The notes: generated by a model from the letters alone, not told the origin. Numbered from the stretch's first letter, positions 45,656-57,999 are shown. The stretch: 64,000 nt of DNA from Atopsyche davidsoni (GCA_022113835.1 JAILWY010000014.1:2356001-2420000); one strand, 5' to 3'. Numbers and translations are program-made.

Positions 45656-45735
45656 ACCAAACAGGCCGACCCTTATCCAGCAAAACGTCGTACACGAAGT
45701 TTTTCAGTAGAATTAATTGAGTATATTTTTTTATA

Positions 45736-46189
45736 CAGGATGTCCAAAGAGAATATCGGGTATTTTTTAAATCAATAAAATAAAAACTACTAGTAATCAA
45801 GTATTTTTTTAATGTTGATTATAAGAATACAAAATGGAAAATTATTTCGAAAGGATTGCTGATAACACGCTGACACATAAACCCTCGATTTTGCTGCCAT
45901 TTCTGACCTGATGTTTTGTTTCAACTCCGTTTGTCGGATTATTCTCATAAACCCTACTTTTAAGGTATTCCCATACGAAATAGTCAAGAGGGCTAAGGTC
46001 GGGGCTTCTGGGAGGCCAGTTGATGTTACCTCTACGTGAAATGACCTTATTAGGGAATAATTCGTTAACAGCTTCAATTGCTTGATTGAACCTTGAAACT
46101 CCTGAAACTCTGGGACCAAAAATAATTCGCAGCATATCTCAATAACGGTCACTATTCACATTCACCTGATACTCTATTTGGACACCCTG
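45736..46189 (-). mobile_element. Tc1/mariner-like relic, copy B
   Basis: Terminal repeats CAGGATGTCCAAAGAGAATA and complement of CAGGGTGTCC, bounded by TA (45,734-45,735; 46,190-46,191). The minus-strand frame retains the transposase C-terminus with NWPPRSPDLSPLDYFVWEYL, including a catalytic Asp, but the N-terminal half is deleted. Confidence 0.88.
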
Positions 46190-47095
46190 TATGTTCATAT
46201 GTTTTCGCAGCCGCTGATATTAGATATTCTTCAGTTCCTTCGATTTTCCGATTTTCAGGGATTTTGAACACCCAAGAAAGATGAGCATTAACCTCAAAAA
46301 GCAATGTAAATAGTAATATATTGAGAGAGAGTTTGAGTCTTAGAATTATTTCTTCTCTTAATTAAGCCAAGGTATATGATAAATAGATAAATTTTTCAGA
46401 ATAATACCCCATCTAATGCAAAATTACTGTGCTCTCCTCACGTAACTGTTTATGTCTTTTTCTTCTCTTCGGGTTGTGTACTTGAAGTTGAATGTCTCCC
46501 GTTCATGGAGCTTCATCCACCCAAGCTGTGGATTAGTTTTGAAGATTGAATTTTACAAGTCAAATTCAACTTTATTAATCTCTAAGAGTTTGAAACTCAA
46601 ATATGAGTCAACAGTATTGGAACTCGAAAGCGTTTGTATGTTAATAAAACTAGAAATATACTTCTTATTAATAAAGTAATATTGTTGGTTATTTAAAATG
46701 AAACGGGTATCACAAAATAACCACCTGATGCCTTTCGTTTCGCTGAAGCCGTATATTATGTTTTTTTTATGCGATCATGTGGGCTTGCGGTTCAGAAAAG
46801 ACCTGTAGAATAGTTTCTAATTTTCCAAGAAGTTCCCTTGAAATCCCGGACAGGTAGATAGCATTGTTATGAAGACAGCATCAGCTGTTATTGCAAAAAG
46901 GCGCCACCAGTGCCCGCCTCGAGCCTGTCTCAGCCGCTTCAGGTGCCGCGAGTGATAATGCATTGATGAGTGATATCGGGGAAAGACAACTAGAGTCAAC
47001 TAGCCGACCACTAATCACATGAATTAAAATCAGAAACCGAAATACTAAAGCACTTTAAAATAACACAAACAGAATAAACTAAACTCTAGATCACT

Positions 47096-47230
47096 GGTTC
47101 CCAAAGTGGTCAATATCGACCCCGAAAAATAAAATTGAGGGTCCATGAACTGTAAATGGGGGTCTATGAGAGTGGATCCCATTTAAGCAGGTCATGACCA
47201 AAATTTAGGCATTTCGTAAATATCATAATT
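47096..47230. mobile_element. hAT-type terminal fragment
   Basis: CACTGGTTCCCAAAGTGGTC is a typical hAT end, followed by GGTCCATGAACTG and GGTCTATGAGAG words. I find no matching right end, so the element is truncated. Confidence 0.45.
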
Positions 47231-47239
47231 GAATACAGA

Positions 47240-50040
47240 TTGAACCTATGTACTTACATAATAATGGTGTTAATCCTGCATTATGGACTATCGCAAGAAG
47301 GTTTTTGATAGCTTTTCCATCTTCATACAACATGCAAAAGGGTTTCAGTGCAGTTGTCAACATTCTTACTAAAAAAAAGAAATAGTTATTCAATGTTTAC
47401 ATACCGACATAAAATATGGCGCACCCTGTATATCAGATGTCAAAAATACGTTTGAAGATGATGAATTTGCAAAAATTCAATATTAGACAAGTCTACGAAA
47501 AACAGGAAAACTTGATAAGGGGTCGACGGGACAAAATAGTTTGGGAGCATAGGCTCTAGATAAAGAGATCCATTGAGCCAGTCGCTGTGGTGGCTCCTCA
47601 GATCCTCGTTCAGGGCGGGCGGAAGTGGCCGAGGCGTCCATTCAGCAGCACAATGCACCCCACAAGGGAGGATTTCGCGATCGGGCGCCTCCTGACAATG
47701 AGGCTCTCGTGCAAGTAGCCCAGACGTGAAATTGTCCATACCCAATACGCAGCATCTCTCTTGTTGCATTGAAGACTCTATGCAAGTATTGTATGTCTGT
47801 ATTCATCGGACTGTCTGACAGTAGCTAAGGCCTTTTGGAATATTTGTATTGAATCGTATTTTTATTTCAATTAATACGTGTTTGTAATTAAATAATCGAT
47901 TTTATCATTTAAGCTTCATGAAAGTATGTCGGTCTTTCAAACGCCACCAAAATAATTGGCTGGTGATTCATAGCAATTATAATATGTTGATGTAAACGTT
48001 TGCGAACTTCTAGCAAAATCCAGTGCGTTTGGTTTACGAAAGAATATCTAGTTGTGTAGTGCGAATTAAAAAAAATTAGAGTCAGCAGTAAAATAGTGTA
48101 AAAGTGTCTTTCAAATTGGATCTGTTTGGCGATCTATAAAATTCGGTATTCCGTATAGTTCAGATAACCAAAACTTTAACGACTTCTTATCTGGAGTTTC
48201 GTGAATAACGAACATGTTTTAATTTCAATATAAATGCTTCATATAAAATTCGGAATATTAAATGATAATCGTTGGCATCATTTCTTGTTCGAAAACTCCA
48301 GAATGTTTGTTAGCCATCAAATATTTTTTTTACTCTCGTTTTCATGCTTGTAAATAAGAGTCAAAATTATTGCTTAGTGTCAGGTCACACTGAGCGAAAG
48401 ACTCGCGTCACCGAGTTAGTCACGTCGAAAACATAAGACAGAAATACACATATGAATCTAATGGACAAGTTTCACAGACGGGATTAAAAAATGGTAGACA
48501 CTAGGTTTTATGGTTTATTCTCCACGGCGATCAAAGGTGAGACGTGATTTTTATATCAAAATGTATGTTATCCACGAATTGAGGCTTTCAAAGGTATTTC
48601 GCCGTTAAATTTACGTGTTTCTGACAATGCGCAGGATATACCCGAGGAAGATAAAAGGCTGCGCCGCGGATTGTGAGGAGCACAAGAGCCACTGGCAATT
48701 CTTATCGAACACAAGAAGCTCTGAGAATTTATTCGGCCACGTGAGAAGTGCGTTCATTGATAATCGCAGATCTTCATGGCACTTCTGCCATGTAGTCTTT
48801 TTGTGTCTCCCACGTTTCGAAGACAGGCGTGAAGAGGCCACATCATTATATATTTAAAAAAAACGTAATATTAGCTAGGCATTTATTAGTGTACTAAGTT
48901 TTAAAAGTCTTCAGGTTCAAGTGTATCTTCCAGGGAGTGATATGATGATGACAAGTGTTTGAGAGGTTTAAGTGCCATGTTACGTTCTAGCAATCCACGA
49001 CAAACAGGTTTTATTTGTGATATTCTACATTTAAGCGATTAAAATGAAAACATAGATGCAGCTATAATTTTTTTCACATTTAAGGCTAGTTTAACTTAGA
49101 ATAATAATTCCCAAAAAGATGCATCTTCAACATTTCTTACATAATCTATAAAGATTAATAAGATAAGAGAAACTCTTTAAAACATTAACCGATAGCGTCT
49201 TTTGAAAAACAAAAAGACACCATTGACTGAGTGCAAATATATTTATGTCCACAATTCCATAAAATCTAGGGAAAACAATAAATCTTACTAATCTTACTTA
49301 CGTGCTAAGTACGACGAGGGTTGTAGTAAAAGTTCGGCTGGCAAACATCGAAAGATGAAAAATTTTAAAATCCCCGGCGTTCAGACCATAGATAGCGGAA
49401 GGCTGGTTACATCAGAGATTAGATAACGCTGTTTATGGTATTCGTGCTGTTTGCTTTATGGTGCCGTAAACCCGCAAATGCGTTTTTTTTAACCATGGCT
49501 GTCGAGTGACACGTTTACAGCCGGCCCGGACAGATTTTAAGTTCTCGAATTTATCATCTCTGAAGGCGGAGAAAAGTTCTCAGGGTCATTATTGGAAAAA
49601 TAAACAATGGTTCCCTGAGGCTATATTCGCGGAAGGAAAGGTTTACGATTTTGCTAATTTTTTTTCAAAACGTCGTGATAATTTTGTTTTGAGATTATTT
49701 CCAACTGTGCAAGATTTATTGGCAATGAATATAAATTAGAGAAACAAAAAGATTTATGAATTGAATTGAATATATGATAAAATTGCTTGGAATTATTATA
49801 CACAGATGTACGAGCATAAATCCTATTGTCAATGCAATCATTGTATGTATTTTAATTTTATCTGAAGATTTTTAAGTGTTTTACTGTGTAAAATTTTCTA
49901 GAGAAAAATTAATAATTTTACTCTAGTAATTCTGAGGCGATATTAAATATTAAGATTTCATTATCGACTTATAAAATATAACGCTTAACAGAAATGTACG
50001 ATATGGGGTTTAACGAAAACATGCTATCTTCAATTCTATG
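47240..50040. other. no recognisable gene
   Basis: AT-rich with a GC-rich patch at 47,560-47,740. Frames are short and without domains. Confidence 0.5.
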
Positions 50041-50045
50041 AGTTC

Positions 50046-50214
50046 AATATTTTTGGCAGAGAGTACTTGGTGGAATTCCATTTTAATATTTTTGAGTAAA
50101 ATACTTGAGTGATTTTCCACGTGTTCGTTTTTATCAGAGTCATGTTTAATCTCTGTTTGATAATGCCAATGTGAAGGGTTGGCGAAAAATCACTCAAGTA
50201 TTTTACTCAAAAAT
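50046..50214. mobile_element. MITE-like foldback with 28-bp perfect arms
   Basis: Arms at 50,089-50,116 and 50,185-50,213 (core TGAGTAAAATACTTGAGTGA and its complement). The left flank is the dispersed repeat shared with 44.76 kb. Confidence 0.65.
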
Positions 50215-50269
50215 GAGTAAATAAAAATATCGAGCCACCATAAAATTTATATGAATGCTATGTCACACT

Positions 50270-50527
50270 TTTAGGGGTTGTTTGTGGCTGTGGGACCGCA
50301 TCCCCCGACAGATCCCGGCAGGTCTGGTTCGGAGAAATCTTCAGCTGCGTCAAGTTGATCGGTCTCTGCTCAATGGAAGTCGGAGACATAATCACCGGTG
50401 CGGCGCCGATCCTCGATACGGTCAGCTGGCAGAAAAAAATTGACATGGGAACGTTTTCTTTAAAAAGTCCCATTACTGCACGGAAACATGATATTAGCAG
50501 CACAACCATTCTACCTACCCCCGGGGG
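50270..50527 (+). other. candidate coding exon, unknown protein
   Basis: After a modest acceptor (CACACTTTTAG, AG at about 50,270) one plus frame stays open for about 85 codons to a TGA near 50,527. It shows protein-like composition (VVCGCGTASPDRS, VWFGEIFSCVKLIGLC, MEVGDIITGAAPILDTVSW). The region is GC-rich relative to its flanks and has no repeat signature. A minus-strand frame of similar length also exists, so strand is uncertain. I do not recognise a family. Confidence 0.25.
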
Positions 50528-51328
50528 ATGATTCGGAAAGATATCGTAAACTATTGGCGATACTCCGACTTGCAACCGATGTGCAATTTGCCTGATTGCG
50601 AATTGGTTGCAAAGTTGTGTCAGTCCGGTTTTATTTTGTGTTTTTCCACCACGAACGTGATTTTTTAGGCATGTACGTAATGCGTAATGAGAATGTAATT
50701 ATTTTCTGAAACTAAGGAGTGTGAATTTTTTAAATCGTTTAAGACATTGAATAGGATCCTTGGTTTTTAATATAATAATTAAATGATTTAAATATACAGA
50801 TTTCGCTATATCTCATGCCTTTACTGCAGGCTGTTGATATTTATGTATAATACGCAACATAACAGTGTTGTGTGGTGAGAGCGAGTAAAGTACTCAAGGG
50901 TGGGTGATATTATGGGTAATTTCTAATATTGTGCACCATAGATTCCTTGGCTCTTCTTATTAAAATTAAATCCTGAAAATATTTAGTTTTTTTAATAAAT
51001 TGCTTTCCCTCATCGCGTGCAATCCCAACGAGCAGAGAAACAGCAAGTACTTTATAAAATTGAAAATATAACTAAATTCAAATGAACTTGAAAAGTATGC
51101 AACATAAGAAATTATAGTAAATTTATGGCACGAAACTATACTTAGTATTACGACTTCGTTGTTATGCGTAATTTGATGTCAAATCAACGATAAACCCCAA
51201 ACCCAAACCACATAAACGACAATGATTTTCATTAAGATTTTAACAATGCAACAAAAAAAAAAAAAAAAACTAGATCACAGGTCGTTTAATCTAAAAATAG
51301 GGCAGTTAATTCAAGAGATAATTTATTT

Positions 51329-51957
51329 ATGATATGCAGTTTCTTGGTCACCCTGTTGGCACGCGACCACGACGGAGCGGACTTCAGCTGTCAGCTGGTC
51401 GTGCTTGGCTTCAACTCGGCGACAAACCGCGATAACGTCTTCCTACCGGAGCGTGAAGCTTCCGACGACCGTTGGAAGGCTCGCCTGCGATCGAAGCGTT
51501 CAGCAACAAATCGCGACAACAAATTGCCCCCGGCCATTCACATCGCCCGAATTGCGCAAGCGACGGCACAATGACGAGTAATGGAATCTATCGCATTGCG
51601 CTCGCCCCCGGAGTCGTGGGAGGTACCGTGCAGTATAAAAGAATGCCCCGGTACCGGAACCGAAACGTAAATATAAAAGCCATTAAGCCGCAAGATTATC
51701 TATTAACAACGGTTCCCAAAGCCTACGAATACGAAACGAAGAATGCCTTTCTTCTTATTACCATCCGGGCGGGTAGGTGCAGAGGCATGGGGATGGTGGG
51801 GAATGAAGGTTGGAGAGATGTGGGGGAGGCTGGTGCATTGTGGACGGATTGGGACAGCCTCCGACCCTGGACCGGTCCCTGGCGCCGGCTCTGGGTTGTC
51901 TGTTTGCGATTCCATACAAATCGGCGCTTTCAGTGCCTGATAAATAATAACAAATAG
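51329..51957 (+). other. GC-rich block with overlapping open frames, not a confirmed gene
   Basis: Two plus frames of 81 and 161 codons and two minus frames overlap here. Composition is GC-rich, and TATAAAAG occurs at 51,635. None shows a domain. Could include host exon or regulatory sequence. Confidence 0.15.
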
Positions 51958-52099
51958 ACTTCTTTCCATTGAAAGCATACCTGTGCATTGTAAAGCAGTT
52001 AGAGCGCACCGGTAACAATTAAATGCGGTCCGAGTGGGAGACACCCGAACGCAGATAATCTGGAATACTGAACTATGAACTTTGTATCATTGTATGTTT

Positions 52100-53600
52100 A
52101 TGTTCATCTGACGTTTCAGATTCGGAAAAATCGTCTTCGATCTAACTGAAACAGGACGGGTAACGAACCTGTGAAATTTTTATCCACAGAACCTATTTTT
52201 TTCCAATTGTGTGCATTTATATTTAATGGTAAAAAAAAATATTAACGATTGCTGCGTTCATACTTCTGTTCGTGTAAATTGAAATGTCGCTCATTGTTTT
52301 TGTTTAGAAAATAAAATAGGCAGTGGAAGGAGCAAAACATGGCAAAAAAATAACCAAAGCATTCACTGAGGAATGGCCGACTCGCTCGCCGACACAAACC
52401 GAAAAACAGCCGAAGTGAGAAGCTTTCTGCGAATCCCGGTTCAATGGGGATCGGGGACATGGGAATTCAGGATTTATGGTGATAATAAAAACATTCCTAC
52501 CACTTCGGTAGATCACGCCGCCGGTTCGTCTTTTGCATCTCCAAAGGAAGCTATTGTTTTCTTGCTTCTACGCACATCCTGTTTGTTTGACCTTTGCAGA
52601 CTTAACGACAATTCTAATGTGAAAATCAAAACACTCATAAGTTTAAATACAAAACATAAATTGTGACATAAACATAAAATTTTAAAAAAGTTACTCAAGT
52701 GTGAACCCACGATATCTACGACATACTGGTTTAATCTGGAGTTTTACTTATTTAAACTACAACTATGAATAGCAAAATGACTAGGGTTTTAACTTTTGAG
52801 CTTTTTGCACTTTAAGGCCTTATTTTCATTGAAGAGGTCAAAATATTAAAATATCATTGGATTTTCATATTTGTGGTTTTAATAAATGATTCTTGTGTTC
52901 ATGAATAGAAATTACTCAATTCTTTATGACCCATAAACGTGTGTGATAGGTCAATGAGTAATAATTTAAACCGTTGTTATTGCAAATCGGACGTTTAGGA
53001 GAGAAATTTATGCAATATCGGTGCTTTTAAAACGCCGCTAGTCTTGCAATCGTATGCACGGAATTAAATTACGTTCATTCATAGAAAAACAGGTGTATTT
53101 ATAGAAATGCACAAATTGATCCACGCAGCTCTTTTAAAATACATCAGACCGATATTGGGTTCATTAATGTCGAAAGTAGTTGCTTGATATTTTATAATCG
53201 ATCACTCGTCGTAAAATAAATGGATTTGATCCGAAAATTCTCAAAGCATTTTAAAGAAATGCACTCGTGCAAATATCCCGAGTCCGCAACCTGAACTCCG
53301 AATATTAAGTCGGCTTGTTTGAGATGCGCATCCCAATATTGACAATCTCCTTCCGCGAAGGCATGTGCATGTTAAATGCATTTTCGAGTGCACATGCACG
53401 ATTAGTGATGGGCACAATCGATTCTTACTAATCAACCAAATGCTATGTTCTTCGCAATAGAGTCGAGGCCTTGAGACTTGAGACGGCGGCGATGCAAAAA
53501 ATCGAGGAGTTTGAAATGTGGCTTTGTATGAGAATCCTGAAAAATGTGAAAAAATGTGTGCATCTTCTATCTTTGTACCGGTTGAAAAAATAGCGAATAT
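52100..53600. other. no confirmed gene
   Basis: One candidate start lies at 52,373 (MADSLADTNRKTAE then GTGAGA, good start context), but the donor is weak and no downstream exon is identified. The rest is AT-rich without features. Confidence 0.4.
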
Positions 53601-53706
53601 CTGGGGATCGCAGATGCTGTCAAGGCTCCGTGATTGCTGTGCGTGTGGTCGGAGACGAGTGATTACTCTCGTGGGCGGTGTTTTCTAGAATCGGTCGCAT
53701 CCAGCC

Positions 53707-53799
53707 CGAGACACCTGTCGTCCTGGCGAATTCCTCACTCGAAGTTGGTGTTTGCCTACCTGGTGCTGAGTATTTGCCCAGCACCAGGTAGGTGTCTCG
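53707..53799. repeat. nested perfect inverted repeats (hairpin-forming)
   Basis: Inner 14-bp arms CCTACCTGGTGCTG / CAGCACCAGGTAGG (53,755-53,768; 53,779-53,792) with a 10-base loop. Outer 10-bp arms CGAGACACCT / AGGTGTCTCG (53,707-53,716; 53,790-53,799). The two right arms overlap by three bases, so only one pairing can form at a time. Confidence 0.85.
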
Positions 53800-54015
53800 C
53801 CTGTGTACGCTTGAGGGCCGTGTGTAGACACAGCACCAGTCGAAATTATTTCAAGCTAAGATACGCAGACATTACGATACATTCTTACGATATATACATA
53901 TATTTAATATATATACTTTAAAAATCATCTAACAACAGCAGATGACAGAACCCACGAACCTATGATTTTTTTAAGATTAATATTAAAGTCTTCAATCCAG
54001 AAACATCCCTTAGAG

Positions 54016-54172
54016 CAGTCATGTCAAAGATACGGCCCGCGATCGCAATGTGTCACAGAAAGAAGAATCATGTTTTTTTAGAGCTTTTAGACTTATTTTA
54101 TTTGAATCTGGCCCGCCTACACATACTAAATTTAATATATGGCCCTCTGCAAAATTGAGTTTGACACCTCTG
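54016..54172. mobile_element. hAT-type MITE with perfect 8-bp duplication
   Basis: 157 bp starting CAGTCATGTCAAAG and ending TTTGACACCTCTG, flanked by CCTTAGAG on both sides (54,008-54,015; 54,173-54,180). Interior GGCCCGC words near both ends. Confidence 0.92.
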
Positions 54173-54357
54173 CCTTAGAGAAAAGCTTTGTTCCCAAGGA
54201 GTGGGGTTTTGTACTTGCAATGCAATCTCCAACAATTTCATGGGAACATTGCATTCCATTCGCGAGCTCATCAACTCATCGCCATTCGATAGTCGAGGAG
54301 CAGCTTCGCGCAGTTTCCCTCGGTTTCGGCACCTGGGGAAAGGATGGGGGGTGGGGG

Positions 54358-54378
54358 GTTAGGTTAGGTTAGGTTAGG
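54358..54378. repeat. interstitial (TTAGG)n telomere-type repeat
   Basis: Four units of GGTTA/TTAGG on the plus strand, at the edge of a GC-rich patch. Confidence 0.85.
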
Positions 54379-54532
54379 GCAAAAAAGGGGCCCGAGGGCC
54401 GGGGGATGGGGGCCGGGGGCCGCGGGCATTCCCAGGCATTCCGGGGCGCTCCTCGGTCCCAGACATGACAGCCTTTCGGGATCTTGGCGGGCTCGCCAAC
54501 GGTTTCGATGCCCGGTCAGCTGTTCGCTCGCT

Positions 54533-54711
54533 GGGCGAGTAGGGCCACCACGCGCGGAGGCCGAAACGGACCGGTAATCACAACTTTGTGTGGAGGCATT
54601 TCATTGGCATGAGACCAAGTCACGATGACTTTTCGGTGAATAGAAATTCGCGACCAGTTATAGGTGAGTAGGGCAACCACGCGTACACGTCGGAATGGAC
54701 CAATTAACACA
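54533..54711 (-). repeat. 47-bp direct repeat pair
   Basis: Two diverged copies (GGGC(G)AGTAGGGCCACCACGC-type at 54,533 and GTGAGTAGGGCAACCACGCG at 54,664). On the minus strand both encode (I/T)GPFR-x-x-RVVALL, hence the 64-codon frame. Origin unknown; adjacent to the piggyBac relic. Confidence 0.6.
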
Positions 54712-54716
54712 CTTTA

Positions 54717-55020
54717 GGCGGGCACCAAATTGACTTAACTGATGTGCGTAGCGAGCAAAATTCGCGTAAAATTGCGCGTGTGAAATCTAATCTATTCACT
54801 CTTTGATTTGCACTTTTTGATTTTTTTTTCTTCCGTTTAGCAACTCCGAGCTAATTACGAGATTTTTGTTAATAAATTAAATGTTATTGATACGCAATAG
54901 CTTATATTATATTTATATTTTAAGCGGGTAACCAAATTGACTAAACTGATGTGCGAAGCGGACGAAATTCGCGTAAAGTTGCACGCGTGAAATTTAGTCT
55001 ATACACTCTTTGATTTGCAT
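54717..55020 (-). repeat. about 100-bp direct duplication next to a piggyBac relic
   Basis: 54,717-54,820 and 54,925-55,020 share CCAAATTGACT(T/A)AACTGATG, ATTCGCGTAAA(A/G)TTGC and CACTCTTTGATTTGCA. The second copy is contiguous with transposase-like coding sequence, so the duplicated segment is probably the element's own internal or terminal region. Confidence 0.6.
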
Positions 55021-55200
55021 GTAGTCAAATAAATCGTTTCCTATAAAAAGTTGAAACACTTCATACACACTTTGTGGATTACTTGGCATCACAGCAACAC
55101 CACTTTGTCCTAAAAATTGTTCAATAATTCTCTGACCACTCCACTTCTTCATTATCACTTTGCTCAGAATCACTGGACAGTATTGGTAGAAGTAACGTTG
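55005..55200 (-). pseudogene. piggyBac-like transposase N-terminal relic
   Basis: The minus-strand translation gives an acidic N-terminal stretch (LSSDSEQSDNEEVEWSE), typical of piggyBac proteins. After a frame change it gives GQSGVAVMPSNPQSVYEVFQ and LFIGNDLFDYM, resembling the start of the DDE_Tnp_1_7 domain of insect piggyBac-like elements. Catalytic residues lie further downstream and are absent. Inactive. Confidence 0.72.
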
Positions 55201-55264
55201 ACGAGTCTAAACAAACCTAAAGAGTAAAATGACCTTCTGCCGCTTTTAGAGTAAGCACACTTAA

Positions 55265-55345
55265 AAAGGTATTAATACGCGCCCCGCTTTTAGACAGCGG
55301 TCTGCGAAACGGGTACTAGTACCCGCCCCGCATTTAGTGTGTTAA
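55265..55345 (-). repeat. direct repeat upstream of the piggyBac relic
   Basis: GGTATTAATACGCGCCCCGC and GGTACTAGTACCCGCCCCGC, each followed by (T/A)TTTAG, are two copies about 45 bp apart, probably subterminal repeats of the element, ending near TTAA (55,273 or 55,340). Confidence 0.5.
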
Positions 55346-55349
55346 TATT

Positions 55350-56250
55350 ATTACAATAGGTTCATACTACGCACTTAGGTCCTCTTCACGTGCCATCTCA
55401 CTGAAATTCACTATGAGAAACAGTTCACTTACAATAAGTTTTTCTCAACTTAGAACTTGCAGACAGTTAAAATAATAGATTATTCCTCGCAGCTTTCTAT
55501 AGTTGGTAAGCGCAAGGCGTGCTTTTTTACTATATGGTCACCCTAGTTGCTAATGTGTTATGATTGTGTATTGATTTACGAGATCCCATTCTGGAGGCTC
55601 GACTTCGTCCTGCCCCAGAAGACTCCCGAGCCCGCGTATTAGTGGGGCCCCAAACTGAATTATTGCAATAAATTGATACGCTCCTAACAAACTGCAAATA
55701 AATCATAATCTAGGCCAAATAGAGGCACAGCTGTATTTTTTATTTTTAATAAATTAGCTTTTAAAAAATCACAACTACGGTAAAAAAGCAAGTAACATTA
55801 TTTTCTTATGTGAAAAGTGTATTTTATGTATAACGAAGGATGTGTTCATCTGCGAGCTAATGTTGTGTTATATATAGTAACTTAAAACATTATTATATGG
55901 AAGGGTTAGATATATCCTTCTTATAGTTTGAGTAACTGTATAGATTTTTATATTTAACTTTTTATATGTTTTTTTGCGTTTTACTAAAGTAATTCATTCT
56001 TGAACTTAAAGCTGACATGCGTCAGATAATATTTTATGTGTTTAGTTCTAAAACACCGGTTAAATAAATATCAATTGTATAATTTATTTCGCATTGCGAA
56101 TGTCCTTGATCGCTTTTAAAAACATTGAACAAAAAAAAATATCTCTTTGAATACATGCAGATAATAATAATTAATTAGCTCGAATTGTGGAAAGCATAAT
56201 GCTATTGAGCAAGAGCATTACGCAGACTTTTATTTTCAATATAAAACTGC
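55350..56250. other. no recognisable gene
   Basis: AT-rich, no supported element. Confidence 0.55.
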
Positions 56251-56254
56251 GGTG

Positions 56255-57995
56255 TAGAAGGACCAGGGGACCCACCATAAACGCTGGCTCAGCATGAGTA
56301 TATGCTCTGTAAAATGGTCGCAAACCTCCTCTGAGGAGAGGCACTTAAGAAAACCTCTATAATATATACGAAGTGTTATGAAATATCACTTAAACGAGTT
56401 CAAAATAATTATTCGATTTCCTTCAGTCATTGTTTGTAATTAAAAAATCAATTGTGGTGATAGAAAACAATGCTCAGGGTGGGCTCAGCATGAGTATATG
56501 CTCAGTGAAATGGTCGCAAACCTCCTCTGAGGAGAGGCACTCGATGAGGAATATATAATAAATACTAGGCTCTTGGTAAGTTGCAACAACCGTGGAAAAT
56601 CGCGATCTTCCTGATATTATCAGCAGTCTCACGCTGAAAACCTCTATAATATATACTAAGTGTTATAAAATATCATTTTAAACGAGTTCAAAATAATTAT
56701 TCGATTTCCTTCAGTCATTGTTTGTAATAAAAAAAACAATTGTGGTGATAGAAAACAATGCTCAGGTTGGGGTCAGCTGTTCAGTGGAATGGTCGTAAAC
56801 CTCCTCTGAGGAGAGGCACTTGATGAAGAATATATAATAAATACGTTATGTAAAATCATTTTAAACGAGTACATATGTTCAAAATAATTATTCGGTCATT
56901 GTTTGTAATTAAAAAATCAACTGTGGTGATAGATAACAATGCTCAGTGAGATGGTCACCAACCTCCTCTGAGGAGAGGCACTTGATGAAGAATATATAAA
57001 AAAATACTAGGCTCTTGGTTAGTTGCAACAACCGTGGAAAATCGCGATCTTCCTGATACTATCAGCAGTCTCACGCTGAAAACCTCTATAATATATACTA
57101 AGTGTTACGTAATATCATTTTAAACGAGTACATATGTTCAAAATAATTATATGGTCATTGTTTGTAATTAAAAAATCAATTGTGGTGATAGATAACAATG
57201 CTCAATGAGATGGTCACCAACCTCCTCTGAGGAGAGGCACTTGATGAAGAATATATAAAAAAATACTAGGCTCTTGGTTAGTTGCAACAACCGTGGAAAA
57301 TCGCGATCTTCCTGATACTATCAGCAGTCTCACGCTGAAAACCTCTATAATATATACTAAGTGTTACGTAATATCATTTTAAACGAGTACATATGTTCAA
57401 AATAATTATATGGTCATTGTTTGTAATTAAAAAATCAATTGTGGTGATAGATAACAATGCTCAATGAGATGGTCACCAACCTCCTCTGAGGAGAGGCACT
57501 TGATGAAGAATATATAAAAAAATACTAGGCTCTTGGTTAGTTGCAACAACCGTGGAAAATCGCGATCTTCCTGATACTATCAGCAGTCTCACGCTGAAAA
57601 CCTCTATAATATATACTAAGTGTTACGTAATATCATTTTTAACGAGTACATATGTTCAAAATAATTATTCGGTCATTGTTTGTAATTAAAAAATCAACTG
57701 TGGTGATAGATAACAATGCTCAGTGAGATGGTCACCAACCTCCTCTGAGGAGAGGCACTTGATGAAGAATATATAAAAAAATACAAGGCTCTTGGTTAGT
57801 TGCAACAACCGTGGAAAATCGCGATCTTCCTGATACTATCAGCAGTCTCACGCTGAAAACCTCTATAATATATACTAAGTGTTACGTAATATCATTTTAA
57901 ACGAGTACATATGTTCAAAATAATTATTCGGTCATTGTTCGTAATTAAAAAATCAACTGTGGTGATAGATAACAATGCTCAGTGAGATGGTCGCC
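56255..57995 (+). repeat. tandem array built on an RTE-like 3' end (259-bp unit)
   Basis: The core ATGGTC(A/G)CCAACCTCCTCTG recurs at 56,314, 56,510, 56,789, 56,951, 57,210, 57,469, 57,728 and 57,987. The last four spacings are exactly 259 bp; earlier ones are 196, 279 and 162. Each unit joins the 3' terminus of the RTE-like element to about 200 bp of other sequence (GGCTCTTGGTTAGTTGCAAC, AACCTCTATAATATATACTA). The left edge includes more of the element (GACCCACCATAAACGCTGGC), so the array started from an inserted copy. Confidence 0.92.
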
Positions 57996-57999
57996 AACC

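Noticed and set aside
45379..45720. 113-codon plus-strand frame
   Set aside because: It overlies a tRNA-derived SINE-like sequence on the opposite strand, whose boxes explain the conserved look.
56255..57995. CRISPR-like array
   Set aside because: Eukaryotic context, 259-bp units without unique spacers, and a LINE-derived core: a satellite, not CRISPR.
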